NCBI GenBank assembly: GCA_045539925.1
Contig: JAZQGH010000007.1
Span: 57,467-121,466 of the forward strand
Direction of reading: 5' to 3'
DNA length: 64,000 nt
Origin: SFWF01 sp045539925
Lineage (GTDB): Bacteria > Bacillota > Clostridia > Oscillospirales > Acutalibacteraceae
The notes beneath the pieces were generated by a model. The model was not told the origin of the DNA and searched no databases. It worked only from the letters and a program-made list of their open reading frames with translations. Numbering within the stretch: position 1 is the first letter of the stretch; each line of letters starts with the position of its first letter. The translations under genes were made by a program, and so were the position numbers. Below are positions 7,637 through 16,461 of this stretch, one piece after another.

Positions 7637-9694
7637 TTACATATTAAAATAGTTTATCATGCCCTTTATCATTGCGGCGGCGCATTTTTTATTGAACTCG
7701 GGGTCTATCATATTGTTATACTCTGCAATATTGGTGATATATCCGTTTTCGGTCAGCACGACAGGACAGTCACTGATACGGGAAAGGAAAAACACATGCC
7801 ATTTTACCCTACTGTAGACGGTTTTCTCATAAAGACCGTCGTCAAAGGTTGCATTATATATGCTATGGGCTGCCGCGGAGGTATACGGATTAAAGTGGAA
7901 GGACTCAAAGCCCGAGGGCTTTGTACTGTTACTAGCGTTTCGGTGGACCGATATTGCAAAATCGGGTCGGGCATTTCTGATGGTGCTCACCCTATCCAGC
8001 GCAGAGACATACTCATCTTGTGAGCGGGTCATTATCACCGTTGCACCTAAATTTTCAAGCTGAGCCTTAAGCTCCTGCGCAAGTGCGAGGTTAAGCTGTG
8101 CTTCGTGCATACCGCCCCCATAACCGAGGGCACCCGGATCGTTTCCGCCATGCCCTGCGTCTACTACTATGGTCAGCCCTTCAAGAGAATATCCAAACTC
8201 ATTTTCCGCTGTGGTCAGTGCTACGGGATTCAAAAAGCGGAACTCAAGCTCTCCAAGCTCGTTATACTCGGCTGTCCAGCCATAAAATCTGCCCTTTTCT
8301 CTGAGGTTTAGTCTGAGGGTACAGTCGTACTGATTTACATACATTTCGGCCGAGGAAAACAGGGGATTTTCTGTAAGGTCGGGCAGCTCTATAACCGACT
8401 GAGAATAGCAGAAGGTTACGTCAACATGGTCGAAGGTAGCCTCTGTTATGGTGTAGTCTCTGTGACTTGCCGAGGTGTTTGCATAGGACTGAGGGCCGAG
8501 TTCAAGCTTAAAGGGAGCCTTCCAGTCGACCTTAAAGCTTATAACCGTATGTCTGCCCGAATGGTCAAGAGAGGAAAATTCCACATTATTATGCTCGGGA
8601 AGTACCGTTTCATAAACTCTGATATTATCCCCTGTATTTTTGGTCTTAGTGTAGACCTGCTTGCCGTAACGCAGGGTATAAAGCTCTAAATTTTCTCCCG
8701 ATGCTTTGAAGCTTCGGGTGTAGGAAGAGCAGTAATCCACCGTACCCTTGGGCAGATAGTTGTTGGTAGGACGGGAAAGGTCTGTAACATCGTCAGAATT
8801 GAAGGTTTCTGCCTGATCGCAGATGACCTCTGCCACTAAATTCATACCCACATTGAGATAACTGCTGTCCTCGGGGTAACCGTTTCCTCCGCCATATCGG
8901 CTGACATCAAAGGTTTTAACGCTTATATTTCCGCTTGTTTTGGTGCCGTTCCCATAGCTTGAAACAGCCGAGAAGCTTACCTTGCCATAGCTTTTGGTAT
9001 TACCTGTATTATGGGGTGTCTTAAAGGCACCTATATATGTGATGTAGTCGCTCAGGGTATTACCCTCGCTGTCGTCTGCCGCATAAAGAGTTACGGTCGC
9101 GCCGTTCCAGCTTGCTGTTACACTGCTGTTTTTAAGAGCAACGCAGGAAACTACAAGGTCTCTTGCCGATTCGACCGTTATGGCCGAGGCGGGAGAAACC
9201 TCTTTTATAACTATCATACGGTAACGTATGGTAAGCTGACCCGACTTGCTCTTGTGAGAATATGTCACGGTGTTATCTCCAAGGCTCAGTGACACCTCAT
9301 ACGCAAAATATCCCGCTTCGTCCATTGTTACTTCTGTATCGTTTATGATAAGGGGTTGAAGCGGATCGCCCTTTCCTTTAATTACATAGGTAGGTGCATA
9401 TACGGTTATATCGTTTTTGGCAGGTGCGGTAAATTCCAGCTCTATTTCGGGCTCGGGCTCAGGCTCCAAGCTTTCGGTCTCGGAAGAGCTTGGAGTCTCA
9501 GAAGAAGAGGGGTCAGTTGAGGATGGCTGAGACTGTGAGGGGATATCGGCTACTGTACTGCTTACATCCTGTCCGTTGTCTCGGGGAATGAGCAACACAA
9601 CCACTGCCGTTATGATTATGACCGCTAAAGCTACGCATACCGAGATGACCGCCGCCGTTTTATTTGTTTTTATAAAATCCTTTAGTTTAAGCAT
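7637..9694 (-). CDS. membrane-anchored N-acetylmuramoyl-L-alanine amidase (Amidase_3)
   Basis: 685 aa from the ATG at 9694; a TTG at 9721 is an alternative start. It has one N-terminal membrane helix, a Ser/Pro/Glu-rich wall-spanning linker (about residues 45-90), an Ig-like beta region, a long central part I do not recognise, and a C-terminal Amidase_3 domain (about 506-683). Zinc and catalytic residues are visible: His in DAGHGG, Glu in GGMHEAQ, His in SVHRNAS and Glu in LTENGY. It cleaves the muramic acid-alanine bond of peptidoglycan. It lies directly behind a hairpin that ends the upstream lipoprotein gene. Confidence 0.85.
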   Translation of the reverse strand: MLKLKDFIKTNKTAAVISVCVALAVIIITAVVVLLIPRDNGQDVSSTVADIPSQSQPSSTDPSSSETPSSSETESLEPEPEPEIELEFTAPAKNDITVYAPTYVIKGKGDPLQPLIINDTEVTMDEAGYFAYEVSLSLGDNTVTYSHKSKSGQLTIRYRMIVIKEVSPASAITVESARDLVVSCVALKNSSVTASWNGATVTLYAADDSEGNTLSDYITYIGAFKTPHNTGNTKSYGKVSFSAVSSYGNGTKTSGNISVKTFDVSRYGGGNGYPEDSSYLNVGMNLVAEVICDQAETFNSDDVTDLSRPTNNYLPKGTVDYCSSYTRSFKASGENLELYTLRYGKQVYTKTKNTGDNIRVYETVLPEHNNVEFSSLDHSGRHTVISFKVDWKAPFKLELGPQSYANTSASHRDYTITEATFDHVDVTFCYSQSVIELPDLTENPLFSSAEMYVNQYDCTLRLNLREKGRFYGWTAEYNELGELEFRFLNPVALTTAENEFGYSLEGLTIVVDAGHGGNDPGALGYGGGMHEAQLNLALAQELKAQLENLGATVIMTRSQDEYVSALDRVSTIRNARPDFAISVHRNASNSTKPSGFESFHFNPYTSAAAHSIYNATFDDGLYEKTVYSRVKWHVFFLSRISDCPVVLTENGYITNIAEYNNMIDPEFNKKCAAAMIKGMINYFNM

Positions 9695-9697
9695 TTT

Positions 9698-9729
9698 CGT
9701 AAAAATAAGCGGCGGGAGCAAACTCCCGC
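9698..9729 (-). terminator. hairpin between the PrsA-like gene and the amidase
   Basis: Minus strand reads GGCGGGAG (9729-9722), a 4-base loop, CTCCCGCC, then GCTTATTTTT. It has the form of an intrinsic terminator, ending just 4 bases before the amidase ATG. It could act as an attenuator for the amidase. Confidence 0.65.
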
Positions 9730-9767
9730 CTACAATTTCGGTTTAAGTGTTTTCGTGTTCCCCGATA

Positions 9768-10946
9768 TCACTGCTCAGAACCGTCGTTTATCTTCTTGAC
9801 CTTGAACTGATTTATAGCATAGTTGCTTACTTCATAGTCAAGCTTTGCAGCAGTATCCTTAAGGAATTTATCATACTCGTCGGACTTGAGGAGATAGCGG
9901 ATCTCATCGGCAAGTGCTTCGAGGTAATAGGGGTCTTCATTTACATCCTTTTTAACAACGATGTAGAATGCCTTTGCGTCGGTATCCTGAATAAGCTCTA
10001 CTGCGCCGAGCTCCATTTTAGCAACATCTTCAAACTTAGCAAAGTTTGTTGCTTCGCCCGAGTAGGTCTCTTCATAGTCGGTAAGAATGGTGATGTTGGC
10101 ATCAACAGGCTTCTTTTCCTCTTCCTTATCATCAGAAGAGGTCGCGTCGGAGGAGGTGTTTGCAGAAGAATCTCCAGTAGAAGAGTCTGTTGTAGAAGAA
10201 TCTGTAGAGGATGTGGTTGTGGAAGAGGTGGTATCGTTTTTGCCTTTATCGGTGTTATAGGTTGCGAGAACGGTTTCGAAAGCCTCTCCGTTTTTAAGAG
10301 AAGTTACATACTTTTCGAGGTCCGCCTTCATAGCGTCTACATCAGGTTTTTCTTCGCCGGAATAATCGTGGGTGATCATATAAGCTGCAGCGTAATGCTT
10401 ACCGAGAGCTGCCTTTACAGACTCTGCATCAACTGCCTTTTCGCCGCCCTCTGCATAAAGATGGTCGAAATAGAGGCTGTAGAGAGCGTCATTAAGCATA
10501 AGTTTTTCGTAGGTGGCGTAGGACACACCGTTTTGGAGTAAAATTGCGCCGTAGGAATAGTTCCAATAATACTGTGCGGTGGACTGCCAACCCTCTTTGG
10601 TCTCCTTGTCAAGCTCTAACTCGGCCTCGTCGCAAAGCTTTGCAAGGGTGATGAAGTTAAGGCATTTTTCCATTGCGAGGTCCTTAACATAGGTTTCAAA
10701 GGGCTTGTCCTCTATCTTCTGCTTATAATAGCTGAAGTTTTTAGCGGTGGTGTCGATATCCTTGTCGGAGCTGATAAGAGACTTAGCCTCAGAATCTGCC
10801 ATAACAAGAAAATAAGAGTACATTGCAGAAGTAAGCTCATAATCTCCTGACCATACTGCAACCTCATCCTTCTGATGACAGGCTGTAAGTGAAAGTGCGA
10901 ATACTACTGCAAGTATTATTGCAATAGCCTTTTTTAAATTTTTCAT
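9768..10946 (-). CDS. PrsA/SurA-like chaperone lipoprotein
   Basis: 392 aa. The lipoprotein signal has lipobox LTAC (Cys about 23). The N-terminal helical part resembles the SurA/PrsA chaperone fold. A parvulin-like region (HYAAAYMITHDY onward, about 195-345) is interrupted by an insert of about 40 residues made almost only of Ser, Thr, Asp and Gly (about 237-275), followed by Glu/Lys. It has no clear run of parvulin active-site residues, so isomerase activity is doubtful. PrsA helps secreted proteins fold outside the membrane. It lies just downstream of mfd with its own promoter, an arrangement common in Clostridia. Confidence 0.75.
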   Translation of the reverse strand: MKNLKKAIAIILAVVFALSLTACHQKDEVAVWSGDYELTSAMYSYFLVMADSEAKSLISSDKDIDTTAKNFSYYKQKIEDKPFETYVKDLAMEKCLNFITLAKLCDEAELELDKETKEGWQSTAQYYWNYSYGAILLQNGVSYATYEKLMLNDALYSLYFDHLYAEGGEKAVDAESVKAALGKHYAAAYMITHDYSGEEKPDVDAMKADLEKYVTSLKNGEAFETVLATYNTDKGKNDTTSSTTTSSTDSSTTDSSTGDSSANTSSDATSSDDKEEEKKPVDANITILTDYEETYSGEATNFAKFEDVAKMELGAVELIQDTDAKAFYIVVKKDVNEDPYYLEALADEIRYLLKSDEYDKFLKDTAAKLDYEVSNYAINQFKVKKINDGSEQ

Positions 10947-10988
10947 TGGTGGTCCTCCGAATATAATTTATAATTAAATATTTGAATT

Positions 10989-11017
10989 ATTATATAATAT
11001 TTTCAGCAAAATGTCTA
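10989..11017 (-). promoter_or_regulatory. promoter of the PrsA-like gene
   Basis: Minus strand TAGACA (11017-11012), 17-base spacer, TATAAT (10994-10989), in the gap after mfd. Confidence 0.65.
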
Positions 11018-11038
11018 CTGTTAAATTATCAACTTTAA

Positions 11039-14000
11039 TTAAAGTAGCTCTGCAATTTCCTTAAGGGCGGCTGATACCGACTGACCCGACTTTAAATTTA
11101 CCGAATAATACGGGTTTTCCACAGGATGGAGAAGCACCCTGCCCCGAAGACCGTCGCAAAGATTTTTAACCTGCTCTTCGCTGATAGACGTAACCTTAAG
11201 CTGCAGAGTATTGCCCTGCTGAGTAATCTCGTAAATTCCGTTTTTTATTGCCTTGCTTCTGAAAAGGGCAATATCTATAAGCCCCATTACGGCTTTTGGC
11301 GGGTCTCCGAAGCGGTCACAAAGCTCGTCTACCACATCACTTGCATCATCCATATTCTTGATTTCGGCTATTCTGCGGTAGATACCAAGCCTTGCAGGCA
11401 GACTTTCAATATAGCTGTCGGGAATATGGGCGGAAATGCTGAGGTCTATAAGGCACTCTGCCTCGGGCTCGGGCTCCTCGCCCTTTTCCTCTTTCATCGC
11501 ATCGCTCAGCAGTTTAAGATACATATCATAGCCTACCGCTTCCATATTTCCGTGCTGTTCGCCCCCCAAGATGCTGCCCGCACCCCTTATTTCAAGATCG
11601 CGCATAGCAATTTTAAAGCCTGAGCCGAAATCGGTATATTCTCTTATAGCATCAAGGCGCTTGGTGGCTATCTCGGAAAGTCCTTTCCCTGCGCGGTAGC
11701 AAAAATATGCATACGCACGTCGGGGAGAACGGCCTACTCTGCCTCTGAGCTGATGAAGCTGTGAAAGACCGAAACGGTCGGCATCCTCAATAATAAGGGT
11801 GTTTGCATTAGGCACATCCACGCCCGTTTCGATAATGGTGGTGCAGACAAGAATATCTATATCCTGCTCCATAAGCTTTTTCCAGACATCCGACAGCTCT
11901 TCCTCACCCATTTTTCCGTGAGCAACAGCAACGTTTGCCTCGGGAATTGCCTCTTTTATATGGAAAGCCACACGCTCTATGGTGTCTACGCGGTTGTGGA
12001 GATAGTACACCTGTCCTCCGCGACGGAGTTCCTTACGGATTGCCTCTAAAATAACACCGTTATTTTGCTCTAACACATAGGTCTGAACAGGGTGGCGGTC
12101 ACTGGGTGCCTCGTCAATAGAGGAAAGGTCGCGCAGTCCCGACATTGCCATATTGAGGGTGCGGGGTATGGGGGTAGCCGAAAGGGTGAGAATATCCACA
12201 TGGGGATATTTTTCCTTTAGTCTTTCCTTCTGGGCAACACCGAAACGCTGCTCCTCATCGATTATTACAAGACCTAAATCCTTAAACTCTACATCCTTTG
12301 AGATAAGACGGTGGGTGCCGACAACAAGGTCTACACTTCCCCGTCTTAGCTCTGCAACGGTTTTTTGCTGAGCTTTAGGGGTAACGAAACGGGAAAGCAT
12401 ACGAATTTCTACAGGGAGCTCTCCCATACGCCTGAGTATGGTGTTATAGTGCTGCCACGCAAGAATTGTTGTAGGCACAAGGACAGCACACTGCTTACCC
12501 TCACTTATGCACTTAAAGGCGGCACGCAAGGCTACCTCGGTTTTGCCGAAGCCCACATCTCCGCAAAGCAGACGGTCCATCGGTACTGCCCGCTCCATAT
12601 CATTTTTTATCTCATTTATACATCTGAGCTGGTCATCGGTCTCGTCATATTCAAAACGGCGTTCAAAATCGTTTTGCAGGTCGGTATCCTCGCTGAACGC
12701 GTGACCCTTTGCCGACATACGCTTTGCATAAAGGGCGGTAAGCTGTTTTGCCATATCCTTGACTGCCGAGCGCACCCGTCTTCGGGTCTTCTGCCATTCC
12801 TGACCGCCAAGACGGTGAAGCTTTAAGGTGCCCTCCTCGGCACCGCCTATATATTTTGACACAAGGTCAAGCTGGGTGACGGGAACGTAAAGCACATCAC
12901 CCTTAGCATATTTTATCTTTATATAGTCCTTTGTAATGCCCCCTGTGGTAATGCGGTTTATACCGTCAAAAACACCTATACCGTGTGAGGCGTGAACAAC
13001 ATAATCCCCCATTTTAAGCTCTTCGAGAGAGTTGTAGCCGTTCTTATTGCGTCTGACCTTTGAGGGCTTTACATCTGCAGTTATGTGACGGTGGGTTATA
13101 AAAATAAAGTTAAGCTCAGGTATCTCGAAGCCTGAGGAAAGTCCTCCCACAGTGACCACTACGCCCCGCGTGGGAAGTCCCTTTATGTCGCTGAGATACA
13201 TATTGCCGAGACCTGCTGTGCTAAGGTCGGAAGAGAGCACCTGCGCTGCCTTTTCACTTCCTGCGGCAATGACTGCAAGTCCGCCTGTGGATAAAATGTA
13301 CTGTACATCCTCTTTAAGCACCTTCATATCTCCGCCCCAAGGGGTGTTGCGCTTAAGCTCGAAAGAGATAAGCTCTTTAAGAGGGAACGGAATGGACGAG
13401 GGCATAAAATTATCCAGCAGAATACCCTTTGAAACATATTTCATAAGCTCGGTCTCATCGAGATAAAGCTTTGCGGTGGCAAGGGATAAAAATCCTTCTT
13501 CAAGATAGGTTTTTATATCCTCTTCCCGCTGGAAGGAGATATTTTTAATTCGGTCGCGCAGGGTGACCGTTTCGATACTTATTATGAGCGGGTCGTCAAG
13601 GTAGTCGAAAACGGTGGCACCCTCGGTTATAAAGGTGGTATATCGGTCGAGGGAAAAGAAAAGTCCTGAGCGGAGCTTATCTATATCGTTTCTCAGCACC
13701 GTTTTTTGTTTGTCGGTAAGTTTTTTTGTCTCTAAGCAGTATTCTTCCAGCTTTTTAGCAAGTTTTTCGGGGTTGCAGACCGTTTCTCCTGCAGGAAGTA
13801 TTCTTATGCTTTCCGAATTTTCCTGTCTGCGCTGGGTGAAAACATCAAACTCGGCAATCGAGTCGACCTCATCTCCCCACAGCTCTATTCTGTAAGGATT
13901 TTCGGCACCCGTTGCAAAAATATCAACTATTCCTCCGCGAACGGCAAACTGTCCTGCTCCCTCTACAAGCTCACATCTTGAATATCCCGAGGAAGTGAGG

Positions 14001-14461
14001 GTGGAGATAAGACTGTCTGTGCTGAGTGTATCACCCACCGAAATATCCAGCACACTTTCTCTCAGAACATCGGCACTCATAGTATACTGGGTAGCCGATT
14101 CTGCCGATAGGCAGAGCAGGTCAAAATCCCCATCCAGAAGTCTGGATAGGGTGTCTATGCGTTTATGTTCGTATTCTTTAGATACGGCTGTGATGTTGCC
14201 TATAAAGAGGTCGCGGGCGGGAAGCAGCAGGGCTCTTATTCCCATTGCGGCAAGGTCATCCGCAATTCTCACTGCCTCTCCCTCGTCGGGAGCAATAAGC
14301 ACTGCCTTTCTTTCGGTCTGCCTCAGCAGTGCCGAAACAATAAGTGCCTTGTGTATTCCCGCAAGTCCGTTTGCCTCTATGGGCAGTCGGTTTGCCATCA
14401 CCGCACTAAGAAGGGATGTGTACCCCTTTGTACGGCTGATGACCGAGTTTAAAAACTCCAT
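11039..14461 (-). CDS. mfd: transcription-repair coupling factor Mfd
   Basis: 1140 aa, the usual Mfd length. The N-terminal UvrB-like module is followed by the RNA-polymerase-interaction domain (from about residue 485: MGDYVVHASHGIGVFDG), then the RecG-like motor: Walker A LLCGDVGFGKTE (about 634), DEEQ in VIIDEEQRFG (about 733), TLSATPIPRTL, and the late motif QLHQLRGRVGRS. A C-terminal TRCF domain closes the protein. It dislodges stalled RNA polymerase and recruits UvrA. GGAGG precedes the ATG. It lies about 107 bases after pth. Confidence 0.97.
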   Translation of the reverse strand: MEFLNSVISRTKGYTSLLSAVMANRLPIEANGLAGIHKALIVSALLRQTERKAVLIAPDEGEAVRIADDLAAMGIRALLLPARDLFIGNITAVSKEYEHKRIDTLSRLLDGDFDLLCLSAESATQYTMSADVLRESVLDISVGDTLSTDSLISTLTSSGYSRCELVEGAGQFAVRGGIVDIFATGAENPYRIELWGDEVDSIAEFDVFTQRRQENSESIRILPAGETVCNPEKLAKKLEEYCLETKKLTDKQKTVLRNDIDKLRSGLFFSLDRYTTFITEGATVFDYLDDPLIISIETVTLRDRIKNISFQREEDIKTYLEEGFLSLATAKLYLDETELMKYVSKGILLDNFMPSSIPFPLKELISFELKRNTPWGGDMKVLKEDVQYILSTGGLAVIAAGSEKAAQVLSSDLSTAGLGNMYLSDIKGLPTRGVVVTVGGLSSGFEIPELNFIFITHRHITADVKPSKVRRNKNGYNSLEELKMGDYVVHASHGIGVFDGINRITTGGITKDYIKIKYAKGDVLYVPVTQLDLVSKYIGGAEEGTLKLHRLGGQEWQKTRRRVRSAVKDMAKQLTALYAKRMSAKGHAFSEDTDLQNDFERRFEYDETDDQLRCINEIKNDMERAVPMDRLLCGDVGFGKTEVALRAAFKCISEGKQCAVLVPTTILAWQHYNTILRRMGELPVEIRMLSRFVTPKAQQKTVAELRRGSVDLVVGTHRLISKDVEFKDLGLVIIDEEQRFGVAQKERLKEKYPHVDILTLSATPIPRTLNMAMSGLRDLSSIDEAPSDRHPVQTYVLEQNNGVILEAIRKELRRGGQVYYLHNRVDTIERVAFHIKEAIPEANVAVAHGKMGEEELSDVWKKLMEQDIDILVCTTIIETGVDVPNANTLIIEDADRFGLSQLHQLRGRVGRSPRRAYAYFCYRAGKGLSEIATKRLDAIREYTDFGSGFKIAMRDLEIRGAGSILGGEQHGNMEAVGYDMYLKLLSDAMKEEKGEEPEPEAECLIDLSISAHIPDSYIESLPARLGIYRRIAEIKNMDDASDVVDELCDRFGDPPKAVMGLIDIALFRSKAIKNGIYEITQQGNTLQLKVTSISEEQVKNLCDGLRGRVLLHPVENPYYSVNLKSGQSVSAALKEIAELL

Positions 14462-14568
14462 ATTACCTCCGTTTTAGTTTACAGCGGACAGGTTGCTGTG
14501 GACAGATGTCACCTATACCCCGTACACTGCTATACAATCTATGTGTTTGGCTGCCCTCTGTCAACTGT

Positions 14569-15174
14569 TCACTTTGAATATTTATTCATTGCAGAGTCGA
14601 TTCCGCGGGAGAGCAGTTCGTTTACAGCCTTTACGGTGTTATTTAGCGAGGCTTGAACCTTTTCTCTATCCTCGGGGGCGAATTTGCTCAGCACCCAGTC
14701 TTTAAGGTCGTAGTCGGGATGAGGCTTTGCACCAACGCCGATTTTTATTCTGGGAAAATCGTCTCTGCCCAGCACCTCGATAATATCCTTAATTCCGTTA
14801 TGTCCGCCTGCACTGCCCTTTCGGCGGATGCGTATAACCCCAGGGTCGAGGGAAATATCGTCATACATAACAAGAATATTCTGCGGATCGATTTTATAGA
14901 AACGGGCTGCCTCTCCTACCGCCTGACCCGAATTGTTCATATAGGTGAGGGGTTTTAGCAGCAGAACGCGTTTATTTCCTATTACAGTATCTCCCATATA
15001 GGCGTTGAATTTCATTTTTTTGCATTCGCACTCATACTTTTCACAAAGGGCATCCATTGCGGCAAAGCCTATATTGTGCTTGGTGCCGTCGTACTGAATA
15101 CCGGGGTTTCCGAGGCCTACTATCATCATATCAAAGCCCGAGGCTGCGAAGGTCTTTCTTAATTTATTAAACAT
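14569..15174 (-). CDS. pth: peptidyl-tRNA hydrolase
   Basis: 201 aa from the ATG at 15174; a further start at 15219 adds 15 residues unlike the family. IVGLGNPG, the catalytic His in GTKHNIGF, the Asp in YDDISLDPG and GSAGGHNGIKDI are all present. It releases peptides from drop-off peptidyl-tRNAs. It precedes mfd on the same strand, as in many Firmicutes. Confidence 0.95.
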   Translation of the reverse strand: MFNKLRKTFAASGFDMMIVGLGNPGIQYDGTKHNIGFAAMDALCEKYECECKKMKFNAYMGDTVIGNKRVLLLKPLTYMNNSGQAVGEAARFYKIDPQNILVMYDDISLDPGVIRIRRKGSAGGHNGIKDIIEVLGRDDFPRIKIGVGAKPHPDYDLKDWVLSKFAPEDREKVQASLNNTVKAVNELLSRGIDSAMNKYSK

Positions 15175-15249
15175 TCTATCACCGCTGATTATATTAGCAC
15201 AAACTATAGATTTATTCAAGGATTAAAACAAAAATCACAACATTCGCAC

Positions 15250-15576
15250 TTAGCAAGTTAAAAACTCTCCTATGCCTTCTGCTGCCCTGTCTATTATCCG
15301 CTGAATATGGCGTACCGAATAATTAAGCTTTTCGGCTATCAGCTCAAGCGTTTCGCCGTAGATATATTTTCGGGTGAGTATCTCTCTTTCCATAAGGTCA
15401 CAGTGCTGGGATATAAGCCGCTCGATATCCGAAGACTGTATTATACAGCCCTCGATCTCCTTCTTAATGCTGTCGGCACTTGCCGAAAACTGCTCGGCAT
15501 CCAGACGAAGACGCTGTACCCTTGCCATACACTCTCTATACCGTGAAAGGTACTCCTTGACCTGCTTTTTTGTCAT
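15250..15576 (-). CDS. phage-type sigma-like HTH regulator (DUF1492/ArpU-like)
   Basis: 108 aa. An N-terminal helical or coiled-coil half (residues 1-65) is followed by a sigma region 4-like helix-turn-helix: REILTRKYIYGETLELIAEKL, then SVRHIQRIIDRA. This is the layout of DUF1492/ArpU/RinA-type regulators that switch on late genes in Firmicutes phages. Its start overlaps the stop of the zinc protein upstream (ATGA), so both are made from one transcript controlled by the operator array. No late phage genes follow; the next gene on this strand is pth. Confidence 0.6.
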   Translation of the reverse strand: MTKKQVKEYLSRYRECMARVQRLRLDAEQFSASADSIKKEIEGCIIQSSDIERLISQHCDLMEREILTRKYIYGETLELIAEKLNYSVRHIQRIIDRAAEGIGEFLTC

Positions 15577-15944
15577 AGCTTGTTTTCTCCTTTCAGCGCA
15601 AAATATTTTCCGTAGGAATATTTGGTGCCGTGTGTGCGGTTATACTCCGCAACCTCCCGCACTGCCGCGGCTATTGGTGAGTTTTCGAATATACGGCGGT
15701 TTTCTCTTTCTGCCGCAAAGTATTTTTCCCCCGCCTTTTTACATCTGTCACTGCAGTAATCCCCCGCATGTCTCAGCTTTGAGCCGCAAAATCTGCAATG
15801 CATATTTTTTATTTCCTCAAAGTCTGAGCTTTTGCAAAAGGGACACCGCTTTATCCTTTCATAAGGCGGAGTGCTCAGTCCGTGGGTTTCAAAAACCACC
15901 TCCACAAAATCGAATTCCATTTTACAGTCCGTACAACGGTACAT
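15573..15944 (-). CDS. double zinc-finger protein of phage/mobile-element type
   Basis: 123 aa. Four CxxC or CxC-like pairs are visible: CTDC, CPFC, CRFC and a YCSDRC motif, suggesting two zinc-binding modules. The C-terminus (EVAEYNRTHGTKYSYGKY) resembles the SYGxY tails of small phage proteins. AGGAGGAG precedes the ATG. No enzymatic domain is recognised. It is the first gene of the leftward operon from the operator array. Confidence 0.55.
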   Translation of the reverse strand: MYRCTDCKMEFDFVEVVFETHGLSTPPYERIKRCPFCKSSDFEEIKNMHCRFCGSKLRHAGDYCSDRCKKAGEKYFAAERENRRIFENSPIAAAVREVAEYNRTHGTKYSYGKYFALKGENKL

Positions 15945-15969
15945 TGTTATGCTCCTCCTGAAAAAATAC

Positions 15970-15998
15970 TTGACAATTACTGAATTATGTAATACAAT
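15970..15998 (+). promoter_or_regulatory. rightward promoter overlapping operator 1
   Basis: TTGACA (15970-15975), 17-base spacer, TACAAT (15993-15998). Operator 1 (15977-15992) fills the spacer, so a bound repressor would block polymerase. It reads toward the XRE/ImmA pair. Confidence 0.7.
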
Positions 15999-16097
15999 TT
16001 CCTCAAAGGGTAAATCTTTACGGATTTCTGTAATTGCAAGGTCATTATATTACGGCTTTCCGTAATTGTCAAGGACATATTTTACGGTTTTCAGTAA
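15977..16097. promoter_or_regulatory. array of four 16-bp palindromic operators
   Basis: Sites TTACTGAATTATGTAA (15977-15992), TTACGGATTTCTGTAA (16018-16033), TTACGGCTTTCCGTAA (16050-16065) and TTACGGTTTTCAGTAA (16082-16097). Shared symmetry is TTACnGnnnnCnGTAA with small deviations. Start-to-start spacing is 41, 32 and 32 bases, close to whole helical turns. The likely ligand is the adjacent XRE protein. Confidence 0.8.
16044..16072 (-). promoter_or_regulatory. leftward promoter overlapping operator 3
   Basis: Minus strand TTGACA (16072-16067), exactly 17 bases, TATAAT (16049-16044): a full consensus. Operator 3 (16050-16065) fills the spacer. It reads toward the zinc-finger/HTH pair and faces the rightward promoter, so the two early transcripts overlap. 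Confidence 0.8.
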
Positions 16098-16128
16098 TTT
16101 GTCAAACTTCCACAAAAGGAGAATACTT

Positions 16129-16461
16129 ATGAATGACGTTTATGCACGAATCGAAGCACTATGTAAATCGAGAGGTATGAATATTACCGAAATGTGCAGA
16201 ATCTGTGCTATACCACGCGCATCGCTTACCGACTTTAAAATGGGAAGAAACAAAAGTCTTTCTGCCTCCACTCTGCAGAAGATTGCCGAATTCTTCTCGG
16301 TAAGTGTTGAATATCTTCTGTCGGGAGAAGCCCCGTCTGCCGACAATATCAGTTTAAAGGTCGCTTTATTCGGCGGCAGTGCAGGTGTGACCGACGCTAT
16401 GCTACAGGAGGTCATCCGTTTTGCCGCCTATGTTAAGGAAAGGGAAAATGGAAACAAATAA
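16129..16461 (+). CDS. XRE-family repressor (ImmR/CI-like)
   Basis: 110 aa. The start at 16129 has AAAAGGAG upstream. An N-terminal Cro/CI helix-turn-helix (NITEMCRICAIPRASLTDF, then SLSASTLQKIAEFFSVSVEY, about residues 15-60) is followed by a short C-terminal region. The next gene, an ImmA-type protease, overlaps it by 14 bases. Repressor plus ImmA/IrrE protease is the control pair of ICEBs1-type elements and phage-like switches. The four operators just upstream are the likely binding sites, including for its own control. Confidence 0.8.
   Translation: MNDVYARIEALCKSRGMNITEMCRICAIPRASLTDFKMGRNKSLSASTLQKIAEFFSVSVEYLLSGEAPSADNISLKVALFGGSAGVTDAMLQEVIRFAAYVKERENGNK

Noticed and set aside
9747..10541. 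264-aa plus-strand frame rich in Gly/Arg/Cys
   Set aside because: Antisense to the Ser/Thr-rich PrsA-like gene; its odd composition is explained by that repeat.
14462..14568. possible small gene or RNA between mfd and pth
   Set aside because: No frame with a start and ribosome site, and no stable hairpin seen.
15977..16097. short CRISPR-like array
   Set aside because: The repeats are 16-bp palindromes with degenerate positions, irregular spacing, promoter hexamers adjoining, and no cas genes.
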